Assembly: GCA_001303225.1 (NCBI GenBank)
Contig: LJNI01000034.1
Location: forward strand, 1 to 21,975
DNA: 21,975 nt
Direction of reading: 5' to 3'
DNA from: a candidate division TA06 bacterium DG_78
GTDB lineage: Bacteria; Hydrothermota; Tepidihabitantia; SM23-42
The translations under genes were made by a program, and so were the position numbers. The number at the start of each line of letters is the position of its first letter. Position 1 is the first letter of the stretch. The notes beneath the pieces are model-generated. The model searched no databases. It saw only the letters and a program-made list of their open reading frames with translations, and was not told the DNA's origin. Of this stretch, positions 13,199 through 21,975 are shown one piece after another.

Positions 13199-15256
13199 TT
13201 AATCAGTACTAAGTTGTTCTTCTTTCTCTTCTTTTGGCGCGTAATGTGAGAATTGCATTGTGTGGGTACCATGGCCTTGTGTAATTGATCGCAGATCTGT
13301 TGCGTACCCAAATGACTTTGCCAGAGCAAGACTCGCAGCTACTATTTTTTCTTGTTTGTTCGTTTCGATATTTATAATCCTGCCCTTGCGAGCATTGAGG
13401 TCGTTGATGACATCGCCCAAATACAGCGCAGGTGTGATTATTTCCAATGACATTATTGGCTCCAATAAAATTGGTTTTGCCTTCATGAACGCATCCCGCA
13501 TCGCCATTTGTGCTGCGACCTTAAACGACATTTCTGTAGAATCAACAGGATGATAACTTCCCTTGATGATTGTCGCCTCAATGTCGAGAATTGGATATCC
13601 CCAGTATATACCAATTTCTGCTTGCTCTTTGATTCCCTGCTCAATCGGCGGTATAAATTGCCGAGGGATAGTTCCTGCTTTGATTTTATTGATAATCATA
13701 AGCCCTTTCCCTCGTTCTGCTGGTGCGAGAGTCATCGTCACTACACCAAATTGACCTTTACCACCTGTCTGTTTGATAAATCTTCCTTCTGCAGTAACTG
13801 ATTTGGTGATCGTCTCACGGTAGGAAACGTGAGGTTTACTCACAGTACACGCAACACCGAATTCGCGTTTGAGTCGTTCGACAATAATTTCAAGGTGCAG
13901 TTCACCCATGCCTGAAATAATTCGTTGTGATGTTTCTTCGTCAGTTCTTACCTTAAATGTCGGATCTTCAATCTGCAAATATTTCAGGGAATTATCGAGT
14001 TTTGCATCATCCATTTTTGTTTTTGGCTCGAGAGAGACAAAAATAACTGGTTCAGGGAATTTCATCGGTTCAAATGATATCGGATGCTTAGGACTACATA
14101 GTGTGTAACCAGTCTTACACTCCCGCAAACCAGTCACGACACCGATTTCACCGACAGTTAGGGTTTTTGTTTCCTGCCGTTTATTGGCATGCATGAGGAG
14201 TAACCGTCCTATCCTGTCTATTCTCTCGGGCGGGTACACGAGCACTTTGTCACCACTATTGATTTCTCCTGAGTAGATCCGAACATAGTAAATGAGCCCA
14301 AGATGAGGATCGGTTTGTGTCTTAAAGAGGAGTGCAGAAAATGGGTCATCAGCTGATGGCTTTCGTGTCTCTTCTTTTGATGTCTTGGGATTAAAGGCCT
14401 TCATTGGAGGTAATTCGATTGGCGATGGCAAAAAATCGATTACTGCATCAAGGAGTTTTTGAATCCCTTTGTATTTGAGAGCCGTGCCACACAGGACAGG
14501 GACAAAGTGGCGGTTGATAGTCCCTTTCCTAATAACTGACTTTATTTTATCAACAGATATTTGTTCTTTTGCAAAATAATGTTCAAAGAGCTCTTCATCA
14601 TGTTCAGCAAGGGCTTCTAACAATTTAGTACGGTATTTCGTAGTAAGTTCTCGATATTCAGCAGGAATGTCATCGAATCGATATGTTGCACCCTGTGTGC
14701 CTTCTTCCCAATAGACAGCTTTTTCTTCAATGATATCAATCAGTCCATAAAAATTGTCTTCGTCAGCAATAGGGATCTGAATCACCAGTGGCATTAATGA
14801 CAACTTACCTTGCATCTGTTTTACTACTCGATAAAAATCAGCACCGATACGGTCCATTTTATTGATAAAGGCGATGCGCGGCACTCCGTATTTATCAGCC
14901 TGATGCCATACTGTCTCACTTTGAGGCTGAACACCGCCAACCGCACAGAAAATAGCGATTAAACCATCGAGGACTTTCATCGACCGCTCTACTTCGACAG
15001 TAAAATCAACATGGCCAGGTGTATCGATAATATTAATACGGTGGTTTTTCCAATAAGATGTCGTTGCAGCAGAGGTGATCGTAATTCCCCGCTCCCTCTC
15101 TTGCTCCATCCAATCCATTGTTGCCGACCCATCATCAACCTCACCCATTCTCCTTATCTTGCCTGTATAAAAGAGTATACGTTCAGTCGTGGTCGTCTTA
15201 CCAGCATCAATGTGTGCTGCGAGTCCTATATTTCGTATCGTTTTAAGGTCAATCAT
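13199..15256 (-). CDS. fusA: Translation elongation factor G
   Basis: The 685-residue protein is near the usual EF-G length. GTPase motifs are intact: G1 AHIDAGKT (14-21), the switch I region with [12 protein letters not shown]3 DTPGHVDF (78-85) and G4 NKMD (132-135). The later domains include [27 protein letters not shown] in domain IV and [11 protein letters not shown] in domain V. EF-G drives ribosomal translocation and assists recycling. The gene is not beside rpsL, rpsG or tuf but heads addB-addA, which suggests a second EF-G paralogue or a dispersed str operon; the sequence does not decide this. Its -10 box ends 6 nt before the ATG, so the mRNA looks leaderless. Confidence 0.95.
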   Translation of the reverse strand: MIDLKTIRNIGLAAHIDAGKTTTTERILFYTGKIRRMGEVDDGSATMDWMEQERERGITITSAATTSYWKNHRINIIDTPGHVDFTVEVERSMKVLDGLIAIFCAVGGVQPQSETVWHQADKYGVPRIAFINKMDRIGADFYRVVKQMQGKLSLMPLVIQIPIADEDNFYGLIDIIEEKAVYWEEGTQGATYRFDDIPAEYRELTTKYRTKLLEALAEHDEELFEHYFAKEQISVDKIKSVIRKGTINRHFVPVLCGTALKYKGIQKLLDAVIDFLPSPIELPPMKAFNPKTSKEETRKPSADDPFSALLFKTQTDPHLGLIYYVRIYSGEINSGDKVLVYPPERIDRIGRLLLMHANKRQETKTLTVGEIGVVTGLRECKTGYTLCSPKHPISFEPMKFPEPVIFVSLEPKTKMDDAKLDNSLKYLQIEDPTFKVRTDEETSQRIISGMGELHLEIIVERLKREFGVACTVSKPHVSYRETITKSVTAEGRFIKQTGGKGQFGVVTMTLAPAERGKGLMIINKIKAGTIPRQFIPPIEQGIKEQAEIGIYWGYPILDIEATIIKGSYHPVDSTEMSFKVAAQMAMRDAFMKAKPILLEPIMSLEIITPALYLGDVINDLNARKGRIINIETNKQEKIVAASLALAKSFGYATDLRSITQGHGTHTMQFSHYAPKEEKEEQLSTD

Positions 15257-15262
15257 GGATAC

Positions 15263-15291
15263 AGTATATATAAAATATATGTCTAAGTCAA
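15263..15291 (-). promoter_or_regulatory. Promoter of fusA
   Basis: On the - strand, TTGACT (15291-15286), a 17-bp spacer and TATACT (15268-15263) form a strong promoter. Six bases (GTATCC) separate it from the ATG at 15256, placing the start at the first codon. No Shine-Dalgarno is present. Confidence 0.8.
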
Positions 15292-15338
15292 TCGCATATG
15301 CTGATGTGAGGAATATCGGGTTGATTCAATGGTGAAGA

Positions 15339-16712
15339 TTAACCCATTCTCCTCTCTCTCTTGATCTCTGATTTTATTTCTCTGCCGTTATACTTGCCAA
15401 TTGCAATCGGTAAATTTTTATAGGTTACAATAACAAACCCCTGATGTATACTTGGTTGAGAGTGTATTTTTACAGTTACCCCCTGGAGAAATTTATCGAG
15501 CTGCCATTCCTTTAATTCACACACATTTTTGTTTACTTTTTTAGCAAAAATCTGCACAAAATCATTATCTGGCTTAACCTCATTATTGTAGATTTTACCA
15601 AATTCTAACCCCTTCCGGATGGTATGTATTTCCCAAAAAGAGTATACTTCAGGTGTTGCGATATATGATGTTCCTCTACTCTGGAAAATCGAATATCCCT
15701 TGAATCGATCAAGGGTCGCACCAAACCGACGGATAAAGAGTTCTGCTATTGCACCTTCAAATTCAATCTTACCTATATACTGGGAACGTCGTTTGTAAAT
15801 ACCGCGCTTTGTAATTTTTGCAATAAAAAATGGTGCAGTATTGTTATCTTGTGGTAAGATGCGTGCACAGTTCGTAATTTTTTTGTCATAACTTTCACCT
15901 CGCCATTTTGTGATGCCTGGACGAGTTTTAAAGTGTGGCAATATAATTGGTAATAATTCTGCCTCGGGGAATTTATTGAGGAGATATGCAATCACCGCTT
16001 CATTCTCTTCAGGTGCAATAGTACATGTAGAATAAACCATGATACCACCGGGCTGGAGCGACCTAAATCCTGCCGTGATTAACCCTTTTTGAATTTTTGC
16101 CATTCGCACAATGTTCTTGAGACCCCAGTGGTACAGGACAGCTTTTGATTTTCTGATGGTACCTTCGGCACTGCAGGGTGCATCGATTAAAATGCGGTCA
16201 AAATATTCAGGGAGAACTCGATCGACCCGCTCTCCACGGAGACTTATGACGGCTTCATTGAGTATACCACACCGCTTTATATTGTGAATAAGTCCCTGCA
16301 TTCTTTTTCTGTTCAATTCATTTACGACGAGTAAACCACTGTTTCTCATCATTTGGGCAATTTGTGTTGTCTTTGAGCCTGGTGCAGCACAGAGATCGAG
16401 TACTGTTTCACCTGGTTGTGCATCGAGGATGAGCGCTGGTACCATTGAGGCGATTTCCTGTACATAAATGAGACCAAGATTATGTGTGAGGTGATTTCCA
16501 ATGGAAAATTTATCCTTTATGTAGTATCCATCCTGATAAAATGGTAGGGACTGAAATTTCACATCTTTCAGGAACAAGAGAACATCTTGTCTCTGTGCCT
16601 TTAGTGTATTAATACGGAAGGATCGGGTGAGTGGTTTTTTGATAACATCCAGAAAAGTCTGAAAATTAGGTATAATTGACTCGTATCGCGAAAAGAGCTT
16701 ATCAATGTGCAT
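15339..16712 (-). CDS. RsmB/RsmF-family (NOL1/NOP2/sun) RNA cytosine-5 methyltransferase
   Basis: This 457-residue SAM-dependent enzyme should make m5C in rRNA or tRNA. The SAM loop is LDLCAAPGSKTTQ (106-117). The two family cysteines are present: C180 in DAPCSAEGT (motif IV) and C230 in YSTCTIAPEENE (motif VI), giving the nucleophile and release pair. A C-terminal part from about residue 330, with FGATLDRFKGY and later GKYNGREIKSEIKRERR, resembles the PUA-like tail of RsmF or YebU rather than the N-terminal NusB domain of RsmB, which is absent. It is transcribed away from the lipoprotein gene from back-to-back promoters; fusA lies 82 nt downstream with its own promoter. The -10 box ends 5 nt before the ATG. 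Confidence 0.9.
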   Translation of the reverse strand: MHIDKLFSRYESIIPNFQTFLDVIKKPLTRSFRINTLKAQRQDVLLFLKDVKFQSLPFYQDGYYIKDKFSIGNHLTHNLGLIYVQEIASMVPALILDAQPGETVLDLCAAPGSKTTQIAQMMRNSGLLVVNELNRKRMQGLIHNIKRCGILNEAVISLRGERVDRVLPEYFDRILIDAPCSAEGTIRKSKAVLYHWGLKNIVRMAKIQKGLITAGFRSLQPGGIMVYSTCTIAPEENEAVIAYLLNKFPEAELLPIILPHFKTRPGITKWRGESYDKKITNCARILPQDNNTAPFFIAKITKRGIYKRRSQYIGKIEFEGAIAELFIRRFGATLDRFKGYSIFQSRGTSYIATPEVYSFWEIHTIRKGLEFGKIYNNEVKPDNDFVQIFAKKVNKNVCELKEWQLDKFLQGVTVKIHSQPSIHQGFVIVTYKNLPIAIGKYNGREIKSEIKRERRMG

Positions 16713-16717
16713 TGGGC

Positions 16718-16746
16718 ATTATACTGATAAATTGAGGATACGTCAA
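16718..16746 (-). promoter_or_regulatory. Promoter of the RNA methyltransferase gene
   Basis: On the - strand, TTGACG (16746-16741), a 17-bp spacer and TATAAT (16723-16718) are followed by GCCCA and the ATG at 16712. This implies a leaderless mRNA. It is back to back with the promoter at 16760-16787. Confidence 0.8.
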
Positions 16747-16759
16747 CTCTAGATAGACG

Positions 16760-16787
16760 TTGACATTCACAATTTTCTGACTAATAT
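16760..16787 (+). promoter_or_regulatory. Promoter of the lipoprotein operon
   Basis: TTGACA (16760-16765), a 16-bp spacer and TAATAT (16782-16787) are followed after 7 nt by the ATG at 16795. No Shine-Dalgarno is present. The -35 boxes of the two divergent promoters are 13 bp apart, so the genes may be co-regulated. Confidence 0.65.
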
Positions 16788-16794
16788 ATTAACA

Positions 16795-18456
16795 ATGAAG
16801 TTACTCATAAAAACATGTGCATTGGCGATACCATGTCTCATTCTAGGGTGTGCGTCGCTTCAACCACAGTATCCAGAGTCGACAGAGCCTGGTGTCGGAG
16901 CTGAGAAAGCAGCTGTTCTCTATGAAAAGGGCAACGATTATTTTAAACAAAAGGAGTATGCTGCGGCACTCACTAAATTTGACGAGATCGTCACAAAGTA
17001 TCGTAATACAAATGCTTATGAACCAGCGCTCTACCTTGCTGCCTTTTGTAATTTTAAATTAAACAATTTTGAAAAGGCAGTATCCTTAGGTGAAAAATTT
17101 ATCAATGAATTTCCAAATTCTACATATCTTCTCAATGCAACATCACTACTCGGTGAGTCTTACTATAAACTTGCTGAAGATTATAAGGCCGCCTATTACC
17201 TCACAAAATTTTATATCGCGACTGAGGATTCAGCAAAGCGTGGACAAGCCTTTGATCGTATCGTGAAGGTGTTGCCCGAACTCTCCATTTCAGAACTAGA
17301 AAAATTACACCGTATTTTTATGGCCGAGCCGATTGATGAACACATCCTCTTTAACCTTGCTCAATTAGAAGCGCGGGAGGGTAAGGAGAAGGAAGCAGAA
17401 CGCGATTTTGGCCTCCTCGTACGCCGTTTTCCCAATACGAAATACATTTATGAAATTGAAGAATACAGAAGATTCATTGGTCTTGGTGAAGCAACAGGCA
17501 GGGTGGGAATTCTATTACCCTTGACTGGGAACTTCTCTTCGTACGGGCAGCGGCTGTTGGATGTTGTGAAAAAATTTCAGCAGGATAAGAGTCTTCCATT
17601 TTTTACGTACTACCTCGATACAAAATCCGATCCGATTGAGGCAATGAACGCTGCTGCAAAGTTGATTGAAGACATGCACGTTGATTTTCTCATCGCACCA
17701 ATACGTGTCTACGAGGTACTAGGAGTGGTCGGTTTGGCATACGGGAAACGTGTACCGCTCATTCTGCCATTAACATCGGAATCAAGGTTTGAGTCAATCC
17801 CGCTTGTTTTTACTACTGCCCAGAGTGATGAGGAACAAGCGAAGGCGCTCGCCGAATATTGCATGTATGATCTCGGCATTAGACGATACGCTGTTTTATA
17901 TCCCGACATACTTAAATATAAGACCATTGCCGAGACGTTTGCTAATGCAGTAGTCAAGAGTAATCGTGATATTGTTGCTATGGTTCACTTTCATCCTGAT
18001 TCGATTACCTTAAAATGGGAACTCGAGGGAATGAAACATAAGGAGCCTGAAGCTATTTTTTTACCAATGGACACTGACATGATAATAAATACTGCACCAC
18101 AAATTGCCTATTATGGCTTAGAAGAAGTTTTGCTATTAGGTATCAGTACGTTTCACGACGAAAAGGTTCCGCGTCTCGGAGAAAAATATGTTGAGGGAGC
18201 AGTTTTTGTGACATCAGCAGCGATTGACAGCCTCGCTCGAAAGGAATTCTACACAAAAGACAATAAAGACGACGACTTAACTGCTCGGTTTTTCCGCGTC
18301 ATGTGGCAATTACGGGAATTGAAAGATTATGAGCGAACAACGTTACCCCATTTAATACCAACATCTTTAGGAAGTAAAGTTGTGTTTGATATTTACCAAA
18401 TAGAGGGTTATGAATTCAAAAAAGTTGCTGAGATTACCAAGGAACATAAGGAGTAA
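16795..18456 (+). CDS. Lipoprotein with TPR repeats and periplasmic-binding-protein fold (LpoA-like)
   Basis: The 553-residue protein has a lipoprotein signal, with lipobox ILGC and modified cysteine C19. Residues about 40-235 are TPR-like repeats of the BamD/YbgF kind (GNDYFKQKEYAAALTKFDEIV and similar). Residues about 238-535 form a type I periplasmic binding fold starting VGILLPLTGNFSSYG, typical of branched-chain amino-acid binding proteins. This order is that of penicillin-binding protein activators such as LpoA, which stimulate peptidoglycan synthases from the outer membrane. A different envelope role, or ligand sensing, is possible. It heads a unit with the small DUF3098-like gene, whose ribosome site overlaps its last codons. 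Confidence 0.85.
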   Translation: MKLLIKTCALAIPCLILGCASLQPQYPESTEPGVGAEKAAVLYEKGNDYFKQKEYAAALTKFDEIVTKYRNTNAYEPALYLAAFCNFKLNNFEKAVSLGEKFINEFPNSTYLLNATSLLGESYYKLAEDYKAAYYLTKFYIATEDSAKRGQAFDRIVKVLPELSISELEKLHRIFMAEPIDEHILFNLAQLEAREGKEKEAERDFGLLVRRFPNTKYIYEIEEYRRFIGLGEATGRVGILLPLTGNFSSYGQRLLDVVKKFQQDKSLPFFTYYLDTKSDPIEAMNAAAKLIEDMHVDFLIAPIRVYEVLGVVGLAYGKRVPLILPLTSESRFESIPLVFTTAQSDEEQAKALAEYCMYDLGIRRYAVLYPDILKYKTIAETFANAVVKSNRDIVAMVHFHPDSITLKWELEGMKHKEPEAIFLPMDTDMIINTAPQIAYYGLEEVLLLGISTFHDEKVPRLGEKYVEGAVFVTSAAIDSLARKEFYTKDNKDDDLTARFFRVMWQLRELKDYERTTLPHLIPTSLGSKVVFDIYQIEGYEFKKVAEITKEHKE

Positions 18457-18458
18457 AC

Positions 18459-18683
18459 ATGGCAAAGAAAGACAAGAAAAAGAAAAAAGAAAAGAAGGAA
18501 AAGGGAAGGGAGGTATTAGCCGATATCCAATTTACAAAAAAGAGTAATGTGCTATTTGGTATTGGTCTGTTAGTTGTCATTCTTGGTTTTATTCTCTTGG
18601 CGACAGGATCGATTGTCCTCGCTCCAATTCTTCTCGTTGTCGGTTATATTGTTTTCTTTCCCTTGGGTATTCTTGTAAAGTAA
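18459..18683 (+). CDS. Small lysine-rich two-TM membrane protein, DUF3098-like
   Basis: The product is 74 residues. Residues 2-17 are almost all Lys and Glu, followed by two membrane segments (about 31-50 and 53-72) joined by a short ATGSIVLAP turn. The pattern of a short soluble lead, FTKKSNVLFGIGLLVVILGF and APILLVVGYIVFFPLGI resembles DUF3098 inner-membrane proteins, whose function is unknown. The AAGGAG ribosome site lies in the last codons of the lipoprotein gene, 2 nt separate the two genes, and they are surely co-transcribed. Confidence 0.75.
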   Translation: MAKKDKKKKKEKKEKGREVLADIQFTKKSNVLFGIGLLVVILGFILLATGSIVLAPILLVVGYIVFFPLGILVK

Positions 18684-18700
18684 TTTACTCATTCTATAAT
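18673..18700 (+). promoter_or_regulatory. Possible promoter of the QueG-like gene
   Basis: TTGTAA (18673-18678), a 16-bp spacer and TATAAT (18695-18700) predict a start near 18707, about 13 nt before the ATG at 18720. The -35 overlaps the end of the upstream gene. Confidence 0.45.
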
Positions 18701-18719
18701 TCCCAGTATCTCTCCTGTG

Positions 18720-19751
18720 ATGCGTATGATTAATGCCACGCTCATCAAGGCGTATGCCAAGGAGTTGGGTATTGATGAGATACACATCACGAGTGCCCAG
18801 CCATTTGCTGATGCCGCTGAGAAAATATTAGAACAAAAAAATGCGAAGTTATATCTGGATACTGAACATTGGCAAAAAAGAAACATTGAGAAATTCTGTA
18901 ATGTACAGTCAGTTTTTCCTCAAGCGAGAGCAATAATTGCTGCTTGCCAGTGTTACTTGACAGACGAAAAATCCGACCTTTCTGAGCCAGGCAATCCACA
19001 TGGACTCATCGCTCGATATACCTGGCGAAACCACTACGTGGATTTAAAGAAAAAGTTGAAAAAACTTGGACAGTTGATAAAGCAGAAGATACCTGTATCG
19101 TACTATGCCTCTTCCAATGGTCCTGTTGCTGAAAAACCTATTGCCCAGCGAAGTGGCATCGGTTACTATGGTAAACATAGTATTATTATCAATCAGTCGT
19201 TTGGTTCGTGGATTGTCCTCGGTACCCTCATCGTTGATATTGATATTGAACCAGATAGACCACTTACAATAGATTGTGGCAACTGTCAAAAGTGTATTGA
19301 GATGTGTCCGACCAAGGCAATTATTGCTCCCTATATAATTGATCGTCGTCGATGTATTCAGGCACTTACAAATTGGTATGGTGTCATACCACAGGATATT
19401 GTTCGAGTGTGGGGGAACCGTCTCTATGGGTGTACCATTTGTCAGGACGTGTGTCCTGCAAACGAACATGTTGAATCACGAGCACCGAAAACAAATTTAG
19501 GTACTGTCGGTCCTTCCCTGCCGCTCCTAAAAATTCTCAGTATGGAAGAATTAGAGTATCGAAAAAAATACTCATGTAATCAAATTACTGCAAACTGGAT
19601 TGATTTTAACGCAATCCGACGCAACGCCATAATTGCACTCGGTCACATCAGGGACAAAGTTGCACTACCCCTATTACAAAAACTGAGTAGTGACAATGAT
19701 GACGTAATGGCAAAAACTGCACAGTGGGCATGTACTAATTTTGATAACTAA
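18720..19751 (+). CDS. queG: QueG-family epoxyqueuosine reductase-like iron-sulfur protein
   Basis: The product is 343 residues (residue numbers here count from the GTG at 18717, so add one). Two 4Fe-4S motifs are clear: C187-x2-C190-x2-C193-x3-CP (C197), and C213 with C239-x2-C242-x3-CP (C246). The cobalamin-side core contains GPVAEKPIAQRSGIGYYGKHS, and a HEAT-like tail (RRNAIIALGHI and following) ends the protein, all as in QueG. QueG reduces epoxyqueuosine to queuosine in tRNA using cobalamin. Oddly, where QueG usually reads VDxxPxxER, this protein reads SSNGPVAEK, so the catalytic aspartate appears replaced by serine. It may be a divergent QueG or a paralogue with another substrate. ATG 18720 is preferred over GTG 18717; ATG 18726 is also possible. 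No Shine-Dalgarno is seen. Confidence 0.8.
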   Translation: MRMINATLIKAYAKELGIDEIHITSAQPFADAAEKILEQKNAKLYLDTEHWQKRNIEKFCNVQSVFPQARAIIAACQCYLTDEKSDLSEPGNPHGLIARYTWRNHYVDLKKKLKKLGQLIKQKIPVSYYASSNGPVAEKPIAQRSGIGYYGKHSIIINQSFGSWIVLGTLIVDIDIEPDRPLTIDCGNCQKCIEMCPTKAIIAPYIIDRRRCIQALTNWYGVIPQDIVRVWGNRLYGCTICQDVCPANEHVESRAPKTNLGTVGPSLPLLKILSMEELEYRKKYSCNQITANWIDFNAIRRNAIIALGHIRDKVALPLLQKLSSDNDDVMAKTAQWACTNFDN

Positions 19752-19772
19752 ATACTTTTTGAAACAATAATA

Positions 19773-19800
19773 TTGACTTCAAATAAATTCTCATTATAAT
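19773..19800 (+). promoter_or_regulatory. Promoter of the DUF1844 gene
   Basis: TTGACT (19773-19778), a 16-bp spacer and TATAAT (19795-19800) are followed by CAACC and the ATG at 19806. This implies a leaderless mRNA without a Shine-Dalgarno. Confidence 0.85.
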
Positions 19801-19805
19801 CAACC

Positions 19806-20276
19806 ATGGCAAAAGAAAAAGATAAAAGACAGGATGAAAAAAAAGAACCTAAAAAAAGAAAACGGCTGCGGGAAAAGAAAAAATCAGAAGAAGAGACGAA
19901 GGTTAGAGAACCAAAGAAGCCAGAAGAAACGAAAATACAGGAAGAGAAAATAAGAGCAGAAGAGGCGGAAACAACAGAAGAAAAGAGAACAGAAGAGAAA
20001 TACGCACAAGAGCAGATGGTATTGGAAGAACCAGTGAAGGTTAAGGACCTCCTGCTCATGTATATTTTATCTCTAGAGAGTAAGGCATGGGCGTATCTTG
20101 ACCTCATTGCACACCCGGAAACACAGAAACATAAAAAAGATCTGAGTGAAGCGAAATTTGCGATTGATGCGATTGATGCCCTCTATAAGATTTATGAAGA
20201 ACAATGGAGTGCTGATGAGAAAAAAGATATTCAGATTCGTCTCACAAATTTAAGATTGAATTTTGTAAAAGAATAA
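19806..20276 (+). CDS. DUF1844 protein with long charged N-terminal extension
   Basis: In this 156-residue protein, residues 1 to about 78 are almost entirely Lys, Glu, Arg and Gln and are probably a disordered or coiled-coil arm. Residues about 80-154 match the DUF1844 pattern: a first helix LLLMYILSLESKAWAYLDLI, then HPET before SEAKFAIDAIDALYKIYEE, then SADEKKDIQIRLTNLRLNFV. DUF1844 proteins are small helical proteins of unknown function, common in deltaproteobacteria and candidate phyla. It has its own consensus promoter and a leaderless-looking start. The next gene begins 65 nt downstream. Confidence 0.8.
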   Translation: MAKEKDKRQDEKKEPKKRKRLREKKKSEEETKVREPKKPEETKIQEEKIRAEEAETTEEKRTEEKYAQEQMVLEEPVKVKDLLLMYILSLESKAWAYLDLIAHPETQKHKKDLSEAKFAIDAIDALYKIYEEQWSADEKKDIQIRLTNLRLNFVKE

Positions 20277-20341
20277 TAAACAAATATCCTTAATCACTCA
20301 ATCATTGAACGCATTAATAATGCATATGCCTCATTTACACT

Positions 20342-21975
20342 ATGTTTAAAAACATAATACAAATTAAGAAGGAATTACTCATTGGAATTTTTGTCGCGAT
20401 TACCATATACCTCATTTATTTATTTTCGCTGTGTCCGACAGTATACCTCATCGATTCAGGTGAACTCGCTGTCATGAGCTATACACTTGGTATTGCCCAT
20501 CCTACAGGGTACCCTCTCTATACACTCATTTCGTATTTTGTTGCTCATATACCCGGTGATATCGTCAGAAATCTTAATATGCTGTCAGCACTCTTTTCTG
20601 TTGTTGCAGCAGTGTTTCTCTATTTCATGACGAGATATATTGTGAAGAATGATATTGTACCGATAATGACTGCGTCGTTGTTCGCCTTCTCGCCGACGAT
20701 CTGGCGCATCTCAATAACTAATGAAGTATATGCTCTCACTGCACTCTTTGCAATTATTCTAATATACACGCTCTACAAAATGCATCATGAACGAGATTTT
20801 TATATTATCATGTATCTCATTGGACTTTCATTTACGAATCACATTATCATTTTTTCATTAGCAGCGCCACTGTTTATGTATATTGTTTTAACATATAAAC
20901 CGTGTATTAGAAAAATCATATACGGATTACTATTTGTACTATTAGGTGTGTCACTCTATGTATACCTAGTTGCGAGAACCAGTGGTGGTGCTGAACTCGC
21001 CTGGGGTAATACCCATAATGTACAGAGACTACTCTGGCACGTGACCGGCAGGCAGTATCAGGTCTGGATGTTTTCACTGCCATTGAGTGAAATGTTAGAT
21101 AATCTCATCGGTGGTTTCTTGATATTGCTGAGGAATTTCTTATTTGTCTTTATTATTCCTGTCTTTTTTGGTTTTTACTATCTCTTTACATCTGAGCGCA
21201 AAAAATTCTGGCTTTTTATCAGCATATTCATTCTGAATCTGCTCTATACAATAAATTATTCAATCCCTGATGTTGAATCATATTATATACCTAGTTTCGT
21301 GGTATTACTTCTCGTATTCAACTACGGTCTATATTTTGTTGTTAAATATCTTAAATGGTTTACTATTGTACCAATTGCATTCATTATCCCGATCGTAAAT
21401 TATCATTCGTGCACACTCAGAGATAACACTTTTGGATTAGATTTTGGCCGTGCCTGTATCGAGCAGTTACCCGAATCGAGTCTTTTACTATGTACATACT
21501 GGGATATCTATTCTCCGATACTATATTTACAAACTGTCAAAGGTGTGCGGCAAGACCTTATTATTATTGATAAAGAATTACTTCGTCGAACCTGGTACAT
21601 CAAATATATTGAGGAGAAATACCCTCAGTTGTATCAGGAAACAGGCCACGACATTGAGGCGTATCTTGAGGAACTCTATAAATTTGAATACCATAAACCA
21701 TATAACCGACAGATTATACAGACCAAGTTTATTGCAATGTTGGAGAGCTTTGTCGATGCACAGATTGACCAGGGAGTATATTTCACCCTTATCTTTCCTG
21801 ATCATGATTTACGTGCGGTTAAACCTGACTATTTCCGGATTCCCTATGGATTAGTATTCAAAATACAGAGGGACACTGCACATATTGAGTTTGATTTTTC
21901 AAAACTCTCTCTTGAGCATCCAACAGTAGTAAATGACCCGCGCTTGCAGTTCAATATTGAGGTCGTCAAAAAAAT
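20342..21975 (+). CDS. DUF2723 integral membrane glycosyltransferase-like protein (3' truncated)
   Basis: The frame runs from ATG 20342 to the window edge, with 544 residues visible. A first membrane segment (about 12-33) is followed by the family signature YLIDSGELAVMSYTLG with D38 and E41, then IAHPTGYPLY (51-60). Many further membrane helices extend to about residue 365, and a soluble region follows. DUF2723 proteins resemble GT-C or O-mannosyltransferase enzymes, in which an acidic loop after the first helix binds a lipid-linked sugar. The likely role is sugar transfer at the membrane, but the substrate is unknown. A TAA at 20318-20320 precedes the ATG in frame. I saw neither a clear ribosome site nor a promoter; a 13-bp palindrome GCATTAATAATGC lies at 20311-20323. 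Confidence 0.88.
   Translation, partial: MFKNIIQIKKELLIGIFVAITIYLIYLFSLCPTVYLIDSGELAVMSYTLGIAHPTGYPLYTLISYFVAHIPGDIVRNLNMLSALFSVVAAVFLYFMTRYIVKNDIVPIMTASLFAFSPTIWRISITNEVYALTALFAIILIYTLYKMHHERDFYIIMYLIGLSFTNHIIIFSLAAPLFMYIVLTYKPCIRKIIYGLLFVLLGVSLYVYLVARTSGGAELAWGNTHNVQRLLWHVTGRQYQVWMFSLPLSEMLDNLIGGFLILLRNFLFVFIIPVFFGFYYLFTSERKKFWLFISIFILNLLYTINYSIPDVESYYIPSFVVLLLVFNYGLYFVVKYLKWFTIVPIAFIIPIVNYHSCTLRDNTFGLDFGRACIEQLPESSLLLCTYWDIYSPILYLQTVKGVRQDLIIIDKELLRRTWYIKYIEEKYPQLYQETGHDIEAYLEELYKFEYHKPYNRQIIQTKFIAMLESFVDAQIDQGVYFTLIFPDHDLRAVKPDYFRIPYGLVFKIQRDTAHIEFDFSKLSLEHPTVVNDPRLQFNIEVVKK

Noticed and set aside
21444..21854. 136-aa open frame inside the DUF2723 gene.
   Set aside because: It lies in another frame of a continuous membrane-protein ORF and looks like a shadow.

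Overview
The window looks like a chromosomal piece of an uncultured, low-to-moderate GC, probably diderm bacterium. It carries a lipoprotein of the penicillin-binding-protein-activator type, sigma-54 regulation, an AddB-like nuclease subunit, a DUF2723 membrane glycosyltransferase, and DUF1844- and DUF3098-like small proteins. That mixture recalls FCB-like or candidate-phylum bacteria. I cannot place it more exactly, and no rRNA, tRNA, CRISPR array or transposase was seen.

Region 1 (1-6085, + strand) is the accessory and most interesting part. The 3' part of a TPR-GAF-AAA+-Fis sigma-54 activator is followed by two matching inverted repeats (centres 2947 and 3018) and a consensus -24/-12 promoter (3090-3105). 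That promoter reads into a small acidic peptide gene, a 60-aa Sm/Hfq-like protein and a membrane GAF-HD-GYP c-di-GMP phosphodiesterase. A second block follows. It has a sigma-70-type promoter, a leader of about 180 nt with four hairpins, a second Sm-like gene, a secreted Gly/Pro-rich peptide with an 11-residue duplication, and a third Sm-like gene broken by a 38-nt deletion. The unit 'small Pro-rich peptide + Sm-like gene 10-12 nt downstream' therefore occurs twice.

Region 2 (6295-7243, - strand) is an ArsR-like winged-helix regulator and a GNAT acetyltransferase. Each promoter has nearly the same operator against its -35 box, suggesting a small autoregulated regulon.

Region 3 (7353-16712, - strand) is housekeeping: an RsmB/RsmF-like RNA m5C methyltransferase, an EF-G away from any visible str operon, and AddB-AddA recombination helicase-nuclease genes 16 nt behind it.

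Region 4 (16795-21975, + strand) holds a TPR/periplasmic-binding-protein lipoprotein, a DUF3098-like membrane protein, a QueG-family iron-sulfur protein, a DUF1844 protein and the start of a DUF2723 glycosyltransferase that runs off the window.

A theme across the window is leaderless transcription. Several transcription-unit-leading genes have a good -35/-10 pair whose -10 box ends 5-7 nt before the ATG, with no Shine-Dalgarno. Genes inside operons have clear Shine-Dalgarno sequences.
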